A stretch of 64,000 nt of DNA, from contig CP138932.1 of the NCBI GenBank assembly GCA_047125605.1, positions 2,046,001 through 2,110,000 of the forward strand, read 5' to 3'. Made by a program: the position numbers and the translations under genes. The first letter of the stretch is position 1, and each line of letters begins with the position of its first letter. The DNA is from JAKVBK01 sp022447275. Its GTDB lineage: Bacteria > Pseudomonadota > Alphaproteobacteria > Rhodobacterales > Rhodobacteraceae. This document shows, piece after piece, positions 44,301 to 52,485 of this stretch. The notes beneath the pieces were generated by a model. It worked only from the letters and a program-made list of their open reading frames with translations. It ran no database searches and was not told the DNA's origin.

Positions 44301-44552
44301 TCAGCTTTCGTCGATATCGTCTGGTTTGGCGTCTGGGTCCGCCTGCCCGATACCCATGAAAATCTTTTTGAAGGGCACGGCCCACAAGATGCCCAGCGCC
44401 ACGTAAATCGCCAATTCCACAAGCACAGGTGGGCGGTCAGGCTCTTCCCAGAAGAAGGTCATGATGCCCACCGCTGTGACCACGTATAGCGGCAGACCAA
44501 GCAGCAAGATCACCAAGGACCAACGCTTGCGTGCCTTATAGCTGAGTGCCAT
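44301..44552 (-). CDS. DUF2842 family small membrane protein
   Basis: 83 residues: a basic N-terminus (MALSYKARKRWSLV), two helices (about 12-34 and 46-64, the latter LAIYVALGILWAVPFKKIFMGIG) and an acidic tail (QADPDAKPDDIDES). The AVPFKxxFxGIG motif is typical of DUF2842 in alphaproteobacteria. Function unknown. The ATG at 44550-44552 follows GGGGAG with a six-base gap. It lies 38 bases after purA on the same strand, so the pair is probably cotranscribed. Confidence 0.87.
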   Translation of the reverse strand: MALSYKARKRWSLVILLLGLPLYVVTAVGIMTFFWEEPDRPPVLVELAIYVALGILWAVPFKKIFMGIGQADPDAKPDDIDES

Positions 44553-44590
44553 GGAGTGCTCCCCCGTGTCTGCGCGCGTGACGGCCCGGA

Positions 44591-45886
44591 TCAGTCCGCG
44601 AACGGGTCTGTGACGAGGATCGTATCTTCGCGTTCCGGCGAAGTGGAGAGTAGGGCGACAGGGCACTGGATCAACTCTTCGACCCGGCGCACATACTTGA
44701 CGGCATTGCCCGGCAGATCCGCCCAGGAACGTGCCCCCTCAGTGGACTCGCTCCAGCCATCCATCTCTTCGTAGATGGGCACGCAGCGGGCCTGCTGGTC
44801 GGCGGCCATGGGCAGATAATCAATCCGCGCGCCATCCAGTTCGTAGCCCACGCAGATTTTCAACGTCTCAAACCCGTCCAGAACATCCAGCTTTGTCAGA
44901 GCAATGCCCGACACACCGGACGTTGCGCAGGTCTGCCGTACGAGGGCGGCGTCAAACCAGCCGCAGCGGCGTTTGCGTCCGGTGGTGGTGCCAAATTCAT
45001 GTCCGCGCTCCCCAAGGCGCTGACCGTCATCATCATGCAGTTCCGTCGGGAAAGGGCCTTCGCCAACACGGGTCGTGTAGGCTTTTACGATGCCAAGGAC
45101 AAAATCGATCTGTCCCGGCCCAATGCCAGTGCCTGCCGCTGCCTGACCAGCAATCACATTCGAAGATGTCACGAAGGGATACGTGCCGAAATCGATATCC
45201 AGCAAGGCACCTTGGGCCCCCTCAAACAGAATGCGCTGGCCCGCGCGGGCCCGGGTGTTGAGTTCTTTCCAGACCGGGCCGGCATAGGGCAGGATCTTGG
45301 GTGCGATCTCGCGCAGGCTGGCCAGCAGCGCATCGCGATCCACAGGCTCAAGGCCCAGGCCACGGCGCAGGGCGTCATGGTGGGTAAGGGCCCGGTCCAC
45401 CCGCGCCTCAAGGGTGACCGGGTCCGCCAGATCGGCCACACGGACAACGCGGCGGCCCACCTTGTCCTCATAGCAGGGGCCGATGCCACGGCCCGTGGTG
45501 CCAATCTTGGTGCCCGGATTAGCGGCCGCCTCACGAGCGCGATCAAGTTCACCGTGGATTGGCAGGATCAGCGGTGTGTTCTCGGCGATCATGAGGGTTT
45601 CGGGGCTGATCACAACGCCCTGCGCCCGCACGGTTTCGATCTCGTCCACAAGGTGCCAGGGATCAAGCACGACACCGTTGCCGATCACAGAAAGCTTGCC
45701 ACCACGCACAACACCGGAGGGCAGCGCATGCAGCTTGTAGACCTTGCCATCGATCACAAGGGTATGGCCAGCATTGTGCCCCCCTTGGAAGCGGGCAATC
45801 GCATCGGCGCGCTCGCTCAGCCAGTCGACGATCTTGCCTTTGCCCTCATCGCCCCACTGGGCGCCAACGACGACAACGTTTGCCAT
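44591..45886 (-). CDS. purA: Adenylosuccinate synthetase
   Basis: 431 residues. The N-terminus VVVVGAQWGDEGKGKIVDWLSE is the PurA P-loop, followed by GGHNAGHT, the IMP/aspartate sites TTGRGIGPCYEDK and EGAQGALLDIDFGTYPFVTSS, GEGPFPTEL and RKRRCGWFD. It links IMP and aspartate with GTP in the first committed step of AMP synthesis. GGAGAGAAGAGC precedes the ATG at 45884-45886; the frame is open much farther upstream but without family sequence. Confidence 0.97.
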   Translation of the reverse strand: MANVVVVGAQWGDEGKGKIVDWLSERADAIARFQGGHNAGHTLVIDGKVYKLHALPSGVVRGGKLSVIGNGVVLDPWHLVDEIETVRAQGVVISPETLMIAENTPLILPIHGELDRAREAAANPGTKIGTTGRGIGPCYEDKVGRRVVRVADLADPVTLEARVDRALTHHDALRRGLGLEPVDRDALLASLREIAPKILPYAGPVWKELNTRARAGQRILFEGAQGALLDIDFGTYPFVTSSNVIAGQAAAGTGIGPGQIDFVLGIVKAYTTRVGEGPFPTELHDDDGQRLGERGHEFGTTTGRKRRCGWFDAALVRQTCATSGVSGIALTKLDVLDGFETLKICVGYELDGARIDYLPMAADQQARCVPIYEEMDGWSESTEGARSWADLPGNAVKYVRRVEELIQCPVALLSTSPEREDTILVTDPFAD

Positions 45887-46458
45887 GCTCTTCTCTCCGC
45901 GGATTGTACTGCGTGTCCGGATGATACCCCAAACCCGCGCCGTCCTACAGGACGCCCGCCCGCGAGGAAACCCCAAGTGTACCGGACATGGGGCCGCGCT
46001 TGGAAAATTGCGCGGAAGGCCGGGCAATGGGTGCCCCGTTGGATACGGCGGCGGCAATCCCGATCCAATGGATTTTCGCGTGCGCATTGCTGTATCAGGG
46101 CGACAGGCGGGCCGGGTATTCCTGCGAGGTTTCGGCCTTCTAGTGCAAGCAGGATCCGGCTTCTGTGATCGACAATGGCCCTCTGCGGTTGGGCAGCCCT
46201 TTCTTGGCGAAAGGGCCGAGGCTTCTGGCCCCTTCGCTGATTCTTTGGATTGGGCCGAACGGGTCCACCATCCGGAGCAGTCCATCCGGACAGATCCGAA
46301 GCGACGCATAGGACATCGGTTGCGCCCACCGTGATGCGCCCTGCCCCTCAAATTCGCGTTTTCGTCGCGACATCCGTACACAGCTTGCTTACGCGGGGTT
46401 GCGAGGGCAGCAGACATGCCATAGACACCCGCCATTCGAGATCGCCGAAGGCTGCCCT
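45887..46458. other. Gene-free region between purA and secG
   Basis: About 570 bases between divergent purA and secG. Short frames exist on both strands but none has a ribosome site plus recognisable sequence, and I find no tRNA (a tRNA-Leu often sits near secG in other bacteria). A perfect hairpin, GCCCTTTC-TTGGC-GAAAGGGC, lies at 46196-46216 without a T run. The secG promoter region is at the right end. Base composition is like the coding neighbours, so a decayed gene is possible. Confidence 0.5.
46399..46427 (+). promoter_or_regulatory. secG: Possible secG promoter
   Basis: TTGCGA at 46399-46404, a 17-base spacer and TAGACA at 46422-46427. The initiation point would be some 25 bases before the secG ATG. 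The match is only partial, mainly in the -35 box, as is common in alphaproteobacteria. Confidence 0.35.
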
Positions 46459-46824
46459 ATGGAAAATGTCATCCTCATCGTTCACCTGATCCTGGCCCTG
46501 TGCCTGATTGGTGTAGTTCTCTTGCAGCGCTCTGAGGGCGGCGGTCTTGGCATGGGCAGCGGCGGTGGCGGCGGCGGCGTGGTTTCTGGCCGGGCCGCGG
46601 CAACAGCGCTTGGCAAGCTGACATGGGGTTTCGCGATTGCCTTTATCTGCACCTCGCTGACCCTCACAATTCTTGCGGCGGCCAAGTCTGAAAGCGGCTC
46701 GGTGCTCGACAGGATCACCGATGCTCCAGCGCCAATTCTCGAGACGCCGACCTTGCCCTCGGGCGACACGCTCCTGCCGCCAAGCGCGGACGACGCGCCT
46801 TTGCTGCCACAAGCTGCCGACTAA
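46459..46824 (+). CDS. secG: Preprotein translocase subunit SecG
   Basis: 121 residues. Helix 1 (MENVILIVHLILALCLIGVVLLQRSEGGGLGMG) with the conserved LLQRSEGGGLG is the SecG signature. A Gly-rich loop (GGGGGG) and helix 2 (LTWGFAIAFICTSLTLTILA) follow, then a Pro/Leu-rich tail of about 45 residues that is longer than in E. coli. SecG assists SecYE in protein export. The ATG at 46459 has GAAGGCTGCCCT upstream. A hairpin at 46866-46882 follows. Confidence 0.95.
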   Translation: MENVILIVHLILALCLIGVVLLQRSEGGGLGMGSGGGGGGVVSGRAAATALGKLTWGFAIAFICTSLTLTILAAAKSESGSVLDRITDAPAPILETPTLPSGDTLLPPSADDAPLLPQAAD

Positions 46825-46865
46825 AGCCCCAAGCAGATCAACCTGTTGGGGGCATGACGACAAGT

Positions 46866-46882
46866 CGCAACATCATGTTGCG
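46866..46882 (+). terminator. Hairpin after secG
   Basis: CGCAACA-TCA-TGTTGCG, perfect 7-base stem, 41 bases after the secG stop and just before the pyrG promoter. The following GCTTCCATT is only weakly T rich. Probably a terminator isolating secG from pyrG. Confidence 0.5.
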
Positions 46883-46889
46883 GCTTCCA

Positions 46890-46918
46890 TTGCCAATTTC
46901 ATGCGACTCGCCTATACA
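46890..46918 (+). promoter_or_regulatory. pyrG: pyrG promoter
   Basis: TTGCCA at 46890-46895, exactly 17 bases, then TATACA at 46913-46918. This is the best sigma-70-type promoter seen in the window apart from the galactoside one. Transcription would begin near 46925, leaving a leader of about 110 bases before pyrG. Confidence 0.6.
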
Positions 46919-46961
46919 GGAATCCCGTGATCCGGTGCTTTAAGGGGGTGCTGGGACGGCG

Positions 46962-47012
46962 GGATTTCGAGTGAAATCCGGTCGAGGACGCCGCGGCGGA
47001 AATGAATTCCGC
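46962..47012 (+). promoter_or_regulatory. pyrG: Structured 5' leader of pyrG, two hairpins
   Basis: GGATTTC-GAGT-GAAATCC at 46962-46979 (perfect 7-base stem, tetraloop) and GCGGAA-ATGAA-TTCCGC at 46996-47012 (perfect 6-base stem). The second ends 24 bases before the pyrG ATG, close to its ribosome site GGGGAGG. Together they could form an RNA control element or simply protect the message. No terminator-type T run is present, so transcription attenuation is unlikely. Confidence 0.45.
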
Positions 47013-47035
47013 ACGCATCACGGGGAGGCCAGAAA

Positions 47036-48679
47036 ATGGCGCGCTTCATATTCATAACGGGCGGCGTTGTGTCGTCATTGGGCAAAGGCCTTGCCTCCGC
47101 TGCACTGGGCGCATTGCTTCAGGCACGCGGCTACACTGTGCGCCTGCGCAAGCTGGACCCGTATCTGAACGTGGATCCAGGCACCATGTCGCCGTTTGAG
47201 CATGGGGAGGTGTTCGTCACCGATGATGGCGCCGAAACCGACCTCGACCTGGGCCACTACGAACGCTTCACTGGTGTGCACGCACGCGCCACCGACAGCG
47301 TGTCCTCGGGGCGCATCTATTCCAACGTGCTCGAAAAAGAGCGCCGGGGCGACTATCTGGGAAAAACCATTCAGGTGATTCCGCACGTCACAAACGAGAT
47401 CAAGGATTTCATCTCGATCGGCGAAGACGAGGTGGATTTCATGCTGTGCGAAATCGGCGGCACAGTGGGGGATATCGAAGGTCTGCCCTTCTTTGAGGCG
47501 ATCCGCCAGTTCGCCAATGACAAGCCCCGTGGACAGTGCCTGTTCATGCATCTCACGCTGCTGCCCTATATCGCGGCCTCGGGCGAGTTAAAGACGAAAC
47601 CCACCCAACACTCGGTGAAAGAGCTGCGCTCGATCGGCATTGCGCCCGATATTCTGGTCTGCCGATCCGAAGGCCCCATCCCTCAGAAGGAGCGCGAAAA
47701 GCTGGCGCTGTTCTGCAATGTGCGGCCGGATGCAGTAATCGCGGCACAGGATCTCAAATCGATCTACGAGGCGCCCCTCGCCTATCATCGCGAAGGCATG
47801 GACCAAGCCGTTCTGGATGCCTTTGCGATCAGCCCAGCGCCCAAGCCCGATCTGTCCATCTGGGAAGACGTTGCTGACCGGATCTATAATCCTGAAGGCT
47901 TGGTGCGCGTTGCGATTGTTGGCAAGTACACGCAACTTGAAGACGCCTATAAGTCTATCGCCGAGGCGCTGACACATGGCGGCATGGCAAACCGCGTGAA
48001 AGTGCAGGCGGAGTGGATCGATGCGGAAATCTTCGAACGCGAGGATCCCGCACCGCATCTGGAAGGCTTCCATGCGATCCTCGTGCCCGGCGGCTTTGGC
48101 GAACGGGGCACAGAGGGCAAGATCCGGGCGGCGCAATTCGCGCGGGAACGCAACGTGCCCTATCTGGGGATCTGCCTTGGGATGCAAATGGCTGTGATTG
48201 AGGCGGCCCGTCACCTTGGGGGCGTCACCGATGCCGGGTCCGAGGAATTTGATCTCGAAGCGGGCCAGAAGCGGTTCACGCCCGTGGTCTACCACCTCAA
48301 GGAATGGATACAGGGCAACCAGACCGTCGCGCGCACCAAGACCGACGCCAAGGGGGGGACAATGCGCCTTGGGTCCTATGATGCGACCCTGAGCGAAGGC
48401 AGCCGCGTTGCGCAGGTGTATGGATCGCTCGCCATCGAAGAGCGTCACCGCCACCGCTATGAGGTTGACCTGAGCTACCGCGAAAAACTGGAACAAAAGG
48501 GCGTGATCTTTTCCGGTATGAGCCCCGATGGGCGCCTGCCAGAGATTGTCGAGGTCAAAGACCACCCTTGGTTCATTGGCGTACAGTTTCATCCGGAACT
48601 GAAATCAAAGCCTTTCGCCCCACATCCCTTGTTCCGTGACTTCGTGCGCGCTGCCAAGGATGTCAGCCGACTGGTCTGA
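47036..48679 (+). CDS. pyrG: CTP synthase
   Basis: 547 residues: an amidoligase domain (1-270; MARFIFITGGVVSSLGKGLASAALG, YLNVDPGTMSPFEHGEVFVTDDGAETDLDLGHYERF) and a class I glutamine amidotransferase domain (about 290-547) with nucleophile Cys380 in LGICLGMQ and the His-Glu pair in VQFHPELKSKP. It converts UTP to CTP with glutamine and ATP. GGGGAGG lies before the ATG at 47036. It is monocistronic, with its own promoter and a structured leader. Confidence 0.98.
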   Translation: MARFIFITGGVVSSLGKGLASAALGALLQARGYTVRLRKLDPYLNVDPGTMSPFEHGEVFVTDDGAETDLDLGHYERFTGVHARATDSVSSGRIYSNVLEKERRGDYLGKTIQVIPHVTNEIKDFISIGEDEVDFMLCEIGGTVGDIEGLPFFEAIRQFANDKPRGQCLFMHLTLLPYIAASGELKTKPTQHSVKELRSIGIAPDILVCRSEGPIPQKEREKLALFCNVRPDAVIAAQDLKSIYEAPLAYHREGMDQAVLDAFAISPAPKPDLSIWEDVADRIYNPEGLVRVAIVGKYTQLEDAYKSIAEALTHGGMANRVKVQAEWIDAEIFEREDPAPHLEGFHAILVPGGFGERGTEGKIRAAQFARERNVPYLGICLGMQMAVIEAARHLGGVTDAGSEEFDLEAGQKRFTPVVYHLKEWIQGNQTVARTKTDAKGGTMRLGSYDATLSEGSRVAQVYGSLAIEERHRHRYEVDLSYREKLEQKGVIFSGMSPDGRLPEIVEVKDHPWFIGVQFHPELKSKPFAPHPLFRDFVRAAKDVSRLV

Positions 48680-48873
48680 CACCCTGCTTCGGGGCGTGTT
48701 CGGGCCTAGGAGTTCGACGCGCCCAAGCCGCTTTCAGGGTAAGATCATCGGATGACGTCGCGGTAGGGGCACCGCTTCCAATGCAACTGTGACGACAACC
48801 AGCCTACGAGCCCTTGAAAGCCGTTGGATTTAAGGCTTTGTGTCCCCGCACAACACAACGTCGGAGAGCCCCA

Positions 48874-49167
48874 ATGCCTAAGGGATACTGGATCGCAAAC
48901 GCCATCGTCCACGATGCCGAAACCTATGAGCGCTACAAAGCAGCCAACGCCGCGCCCTTCGCGCGTCACGGAGCGCGGTTTCTGGTGCGTGCCGGCACCC
49001 AAGAGACGCGGGAAGGCACCGTGTTCCCCCGTACAGTCGTGATCGAGTTCCCAAGCTACGCTGAGGCCAAGGCTTGCTACGATGATCCGGACTATCAGGC
49101 CGCCAAGGCAATCCGGGCGCCGATTTCAGACGGCAACCTGATCATCATTGAAGGCTACGACGAGTAA
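48874..49167 (+). CDS. DUF1330 family small protein
   Basis: 97 residues of ferredoxin-like (dimeric alpha/beta barrel) type: KGYWIANAIVHDAETYERYK at the start, ARFLVRAG, RTVVIEFPSYAEAKACYDDPDYQAAK and a C-terminal LIIIEGYD, all DUF1330 landmarks. Such proteins are small cytosolic dimers of unknown function. The ATG at 48874 follows CGGAGAGCCCCA. About 194 bases without a gene separate it from pyrG. The TerB-like gene follows on the same strand after 52 bases. Confidence 0.9.
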   Translation: MPKGYWIANAIVHDAETYERYKAANAAPFARHGARFLVRAGTQETREGTVFPRTVVIEFPSYAEAKACYDDPDYQAAKAIRAPISDGNLIIIEGYDE

Positions 49168-49219
49168 CGCGGCAACACCGCCTCTTGGCAGGTCTGCACG
49201 CAAATCATAGGGTCGCATC

Positions 49220-49663
49220 ATGTTTGCAGATTTCTTGAAACGGCTGACCGCCCCCGACCCCGATCCTTTGCCAGATGATGACGCACGACTGGCCCTGACG
49301 GCCCTTCTCGTGCGGATCGCGCGGGCAGATGGCAGTTATCTCGACAGCGAAGTGGCCCGGATAGACCGGGTCTCGGCGCATCGCTACGGGCTGTCCCCTG
49401 CAGAGGCTGCCGCCCTGCGCGGCAAAGCAGAAGCGCTTGAGAGCGAAGCGCCCGATACCGTGCGCTTCACCCGCGCCATCAAGGATGCAGTGGCATTCGA
49501 AGATCGGGCTTCCGTGATCGAGGCGCTTTGGGAACTGGCCCTCGCAGATGGCGAGCGTGACGAGGAAGAAGATGCGCTGATCCGCATGGTCGCGAACTTC
49601 CTTGGCATCAATGACCGCGATAGCGCCCTTGCGCGTCAGCGCGTCGCAGCAAGGTCGACGTGA
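49220..49663 (+). CDS. TerB-like helical protein
   Basis: 147 residues, all-helical. Two copies of an acidic motif, RIARADGSYLDSEVARID (about residues 31-48) and ELALADGERDEEEDALIR (about 104-121), match the metal-binding repeats of TerB/COG4103 proteins. These are cytosolic proteins linked to tellurite resistance or, more generally, to stress or envelope functions. No other ter gene is present, so a resistance role is not supported. Its stop TGA overlaps the GTG start of the next gene (GTGA), so the pair is translationally coupled. Confidence 0.85.
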   Translation: MFADFLKRLTAPDPDPLPDDDARLALTALLVRIARADGSYLDSEVARIDRVSAHRYGLSPAEAAALRGKAEALESEAPDTVRFTRAIKDAVAFEDRASVIEALWELALADGERDEEEDALIRMVANFLGINDRDSALARQRVAARST

Positions 49664-50388
49664 CCGCCTGGCTGCGCATGTACGATCAGCCGCATGTCCG
49701 TGCGGCGAATGAAAATCTTTGGGCTGGCACGCGCGCTGCACTTCTTGCCGAAGGCTGTGCCGCGCCGGCCACCTTATCCCGATCTGACGATTATTGGGCG
49801 GTCTGGCGCGATCCTGATCTCGTCCTGGCCCAAACCTGTGCCTTGCCGTTCAGTGGGATTTTGCACCTGCAGACGCACCTCGTGGCCACCCCGGACTATG
49901 GACTACAGGGCTGTCCGCCCGGTTATTACCGCTCGCACATCGTGGTGCGCGCGGATGATCCCCGCAGCCATCCCCGGGAATTCCATGGCAGCAAGCTGGC
50001 CTATAACGGCGAAGACAGCATGTCGGGCTGGCAGGCGCTCCGGGATTGGGCCATGCGTTCTGGCATCATCCCGCGTCCAACCAGCAAGACGGGCAGCCAC
50101 GAAGCCTCTGCCAATGCCGTGGCCAGAGGGACGGCAGACATCGCAGCCATTGATGCTCACACGTGCATCTTGTTGCAGAAAAGCGGGCTTTGGCCCGACA
50201 GCCTGCGGGTGATCGACAACACCGAGCCCAGGCCGGGGCTGCCCCTCATCACGGCCACCAAGCACGATCCTGACCTCATCAGAGCCTGCCTTCAAACAGG
50301 TCTCGATGGGCTCGCAGCGCAGGATCGCGATGCGCTTGGTATCCGCAGCCTCGTACAATTTAACGTCAAAGAGTATCTGGCGGCATAG
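49660..50388 (+). CDS. Cytosolic PhnD-like (phosphonate-binding fold) protein
   Basis: 242 residues resembling the phosphonate/phosphite binding-protein fold: DYWAVWRDPDLVLAQTCALPF, YRSHIVVRADDPRSHPREFHGSKLAYNGEDSMSGWQALRDW and GTADIAAIDAHTCILLQ are the usual PhnD-like segments. There is no signal peptide, so it is probably cytosolic and not a transporter component; it may be a ligand sensor or enzyme. The start is the GTG at 49660-49662 (overlap with the TerB-like stop); ATG at 49678 is an alternative. It lies 120 bases before the amino acid ABC genes, on the same strand. No phn or ptx genes are near. Confidence 0.8.
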   Translation: MTAWLRMYDQPHVRAANENLWAGTRAALLAEGCAAPATLSRSDDYWAVWRDPDLVLAQTCALPFSGILHLQTHLVATPDYGLQGCPPGYYRSHIVVRADDPRSHPREFHGSKLAYNGEDSMSGWQALRDWAMRSGIIPRPTSKTGSHEASANAVARGTADIAAIDAHTCILLQKSGLWPDSLRVIDNTEPRPGLPLITATKHDPDLIRACLQTGLDGLAAQDRDALGIRSLVQFNVKEYLAA

Positions 50389-50508
50389 GCAAGGTCTGCA
50401 TCAGATATTGAAACCCGCCGCACGGTTTGGCACAGGGGGGAGTGCGACAGTGCCGGGGATCGCCGGTCTTGTCTGCGCGCGGACATCCAACTCAGCGGAC
50501 GAGACATA

Positions 50509-51291
50509 ATGGCTTCAGATACGGACACACCGATCATCTCGATCAAGGGCCTGCACAAGTCCTACGGATCATTGGAGGTGCTCAAGGGCATCGACATGAC
50601 CGCCTACAAGGGGCAGGTTGTTTCGCTGATTGGATCGTCGGGATCGGGCAAATCAACCTTGCTGCGCTGCGCCAACCTGCTGGAAGACAGCCACCAAGGG
50701 GACATCCTCTTTGCCGGCGAACCGGTGCGCTGGAAGGGACAGGGCAGTGCCCGCAAACCAGCAGATGCCGCGCAAGTTTTGCGCATCCGCACACAGCTTT
50801 CCATGGTGTTCCAGCAATTCAACCTGTGGTCCCACATGACGATCCTGCAAAATGTCATGGAGGCCCCGGTAACCGTTCTCAAACGGAACCCGACCGAGGT
50901 GGAAGAGTTGGCACGCAGCCTGCTCGACAAGGTAGGGATCGGCGACAAATGCGATGCGTGGCCTGCGCAGCTGTCTGGCGGGCAGCAACAGCGTGCCGCC
51001 ATTGCCCGCGCGCTTGCAATGGAACCTCAGGCGCTGCTTTTTGACGAGCCAACCTCCGCCCTCGATCCGGAACTGGAACAAGAGGTTGTCAAAGTGATCA
51101 AGCAACTGGCCGCCGAAGGGCGCACCATGCTGCTGGTTACCCATGACATGCGCCTTGCCCGCGATGTGTCCTCCCATGTGGTGTTCCTGCACCAAGGACT
51201 TGTGGGCGAAGAAGGCCCGCCCGAAACCCTGTTTGGCAATCCGCAGACGGAGCGGCTGCGCAGCTTCTTGTCCAACACCAGCTCTGTGTAA
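50509..51291 (+). CDS. Polar amino acid/amine ABC importer ATPase (HisP/OccP type)
   Basis: 260 residues: GSSGSGKSTLLRCANLLE (Walker A), VFQQFNLWSHMTILQNV (Q loop), LSGGQQQRAAIARAL (signature), LLFDEPTSALDPE (Walker B) and LVTHDM (H loop), with an ending QTERLRSFL typical of PAAT-family ATPases. It powers import of a basic or polar amino acid or amine. The ATG at 50509 follows GGACGAGACATA. The binding-protein gene is 200 bases downstream on the same strand; that gap holds no gene, only a T run (CTTCTTTTTTGG) and G+C-rich sequence. Confidence 0.93.
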   Translation: MASDTDTPIISIKGLHKSYGSLEVLKGIDMTAYKGQVVSLIGSSGSGKSTLLRCANLLEDSHQGDILFAGEPVRWKGQGSARKPADAAQVLRIRTQLSMVFQQFNLWSHMTILQNVMEAPVTVLKRNPTEVEELARSLLDKVGIGDKCDAWPAQLSGGQQQRAAIARALAMEPQALLFDEPTSALDPELEQEVVKVIKQLAAEGRTMLLVTHDMRLARDVSSHVVFLHQGLVGEEGPPETLFGNPQTERLRSFLSNTSSV

Positions 51292-51491
51292 AAACACCCG
51301 CACCGCATGAGTGCAGCTGCGCAAAGGTCGCCTGATCAGGCAGGCTGCCAGAGCCTTCCCTTGCGTTAAGGGGCACAAGTTGGCGATGAGGGCCGGCTTT
51401 TGCTGGACGCTGTGGCTCAAACATGCTTCTTTTTTGGCTGGCGCCGGGGGCTTGCCGCCGCCGCTCAGAAAAATGACAAGGGAGCTTCCCA

Positions 51492-52214
51492 ATGAAGTCT
51501 ATGCTTCTTGGCACCGTTGCTCTGGCCCTGACCGCAAGCGTTGCATTTGCGGATGGCCACAGCACTGTTCGTATGGGTACTGAAGGTGCGTACCCTCCGT
51601 GGAATTTCATCAATGACAATGGCGAAGTCGATGGCTTCGAGAGGGCGCTTGGCGACGAGCTGTGTGCCCGTGCCGAGCTGACCTGTGAATGGGTCACCAA
51701 CGAGTGGGATTCGATCATCCCCAACCTCGTATCCGGCAACTACGACGCGATCATCGCGGGCATGTCGATCACGGCAGAGCGCGACGAAGTCATCGACTTC
51801 ACGCAGGCCTACACGCCCCCAGATCCGTCCACCTATGCAGCTATGTCTGACGGCGTAGACCTGTCCGGTGGCGTCATCGCGGCACAGACGGGCACGATTC
51901 AGGCCGGCTACATCGCCGAAAGCGGCGCAACGCTGGTCGAGTTCGCAACGCCGGACGAAACCATCGCTGCCGTGGTCAATGGCGAAGCTGACGCCGTTCT
52001 AGCCGATGACAGCTTCATCCGCACCGCCATCGAAGCCAATGGCGATCTGATGGTTGTCGGTGACCCGGTCAGCCTCGGCGGCGGTGTCGGCATGGGCATC
52101 CGCGAATCCGATGGGGACCTGAAGGCCAAGTTTGACGCGGCCATCCAGTCCATGAAGGATGACGGCTCGCTCAACGAACTGATCGCAACCTGGGAAGTGT
52201 CTTCTCAGTGGTGA
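51492..52214 (+). CDS. Polar amino acid/amine binding protein
   Basis: 240 residues with a signal peptide (MKSMLLGTVALALTASVAFADG) and family 3 solute-binding motifs: RMGTEGAYPPWNFINDNGEVDGFE, CEWVTNEWDSIIPNLVSGNYDAIIAGMSIT, ERDEVIDFTQAY and DDGSLNELIATW. Two Cys (ELCARAELTCEW) probably form the usual disulfide of lysine/arginine/ornithine/histidine binders. The AGGVP-type carboxylate Arg site is not certain, so an amine such as a polyamine-like or opine-like ligand is possible. GGGAGCTTCCCA precedes the ATG at 51492. A strong hairpin follows the stop. Confidence 0.92.
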   Translation: MKSMLLGTVALALTASVAFADGHSTVRMGTEGAYPPWNFINDNGEVDGFERALGDELCARAELTCEWVTNEWDSIIPNLVSGNYDAIIAGMSITAERDEVIDFTQAYTPPDPSTYAAMSDGVDLSGGVIAAQTGTIQAGYIAESGATLVEFATPDETIAAVVNGEADAVLADDSFIRTAIEANGDLMVVGDPVSLGGGVGMGIRESDGDLKAKFDAAIQSMKDDGSLNELIATWEVSSQW

Positions 52215-52223
52215 TTTAAGGCG

Positions 52224-52250
52224 TCCCGGGCGCGCTTGCAGCGCCCGGGA
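52224..52250 (+). terminator. Strong hairpin between binding-protein and permease genes
   Basis: TCCCGGGCGC-GCTTGCA-GCGCCCGGGA: perfect 10-base stem, 7-base loop, 10 bases after the binding-protein stop, followed by AGTCCTTTG. The rest of the 271-base gap to the permease gene holds no gene. It probably stops or slows part of the transcription, favouring the binding protein. Confidence 0.65.
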
Positions 52251-52485
52251 AGTCCTTTGCCTGCCCTCCACTTTGGGGCCGTCGCAGCGCCGCCTGATCC
52301 CGCTGCGCCCAGCAGCGTCAAGGCAACTCAAACCGCTTCACATCCTGCCTCTTTCATCTTTACGCAAAGGCATTCCTCCGCTTTGAGCCTCAGGTCGCCA
52401 AAACAGGCCCGGGTGCGTCACTCGTGGTGCTTTTCAGGGCGCTTTTTCGCTTTTGCCCACACTTGGCCTCGCATAACGTGCGCGC

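Noticed and set aside
45887..46458. tRNA gene upstream of secG
   Set aside because: I looked for an acceptor stem and a T-loop GGTTCGA-like motif and found none.
47002..47199. Possible leader peptide starting in the second pyrG hairpin
   Set aside because: It has no ribosome site of its own and runs 160 bases into pyrG; the sequence is not peptide-leader-like.
49220..49663. Tellurite resistance operon
   Set aside because: Only a TerB-like protein is present; terC, terD and terZ types are absent.
49660..50388. Binding protein of a phosphonate ABC importer
   Set aside because: No signal peptide or lipobox and no phn genes nearby; kept as a cytosolic PhnD-like protein.
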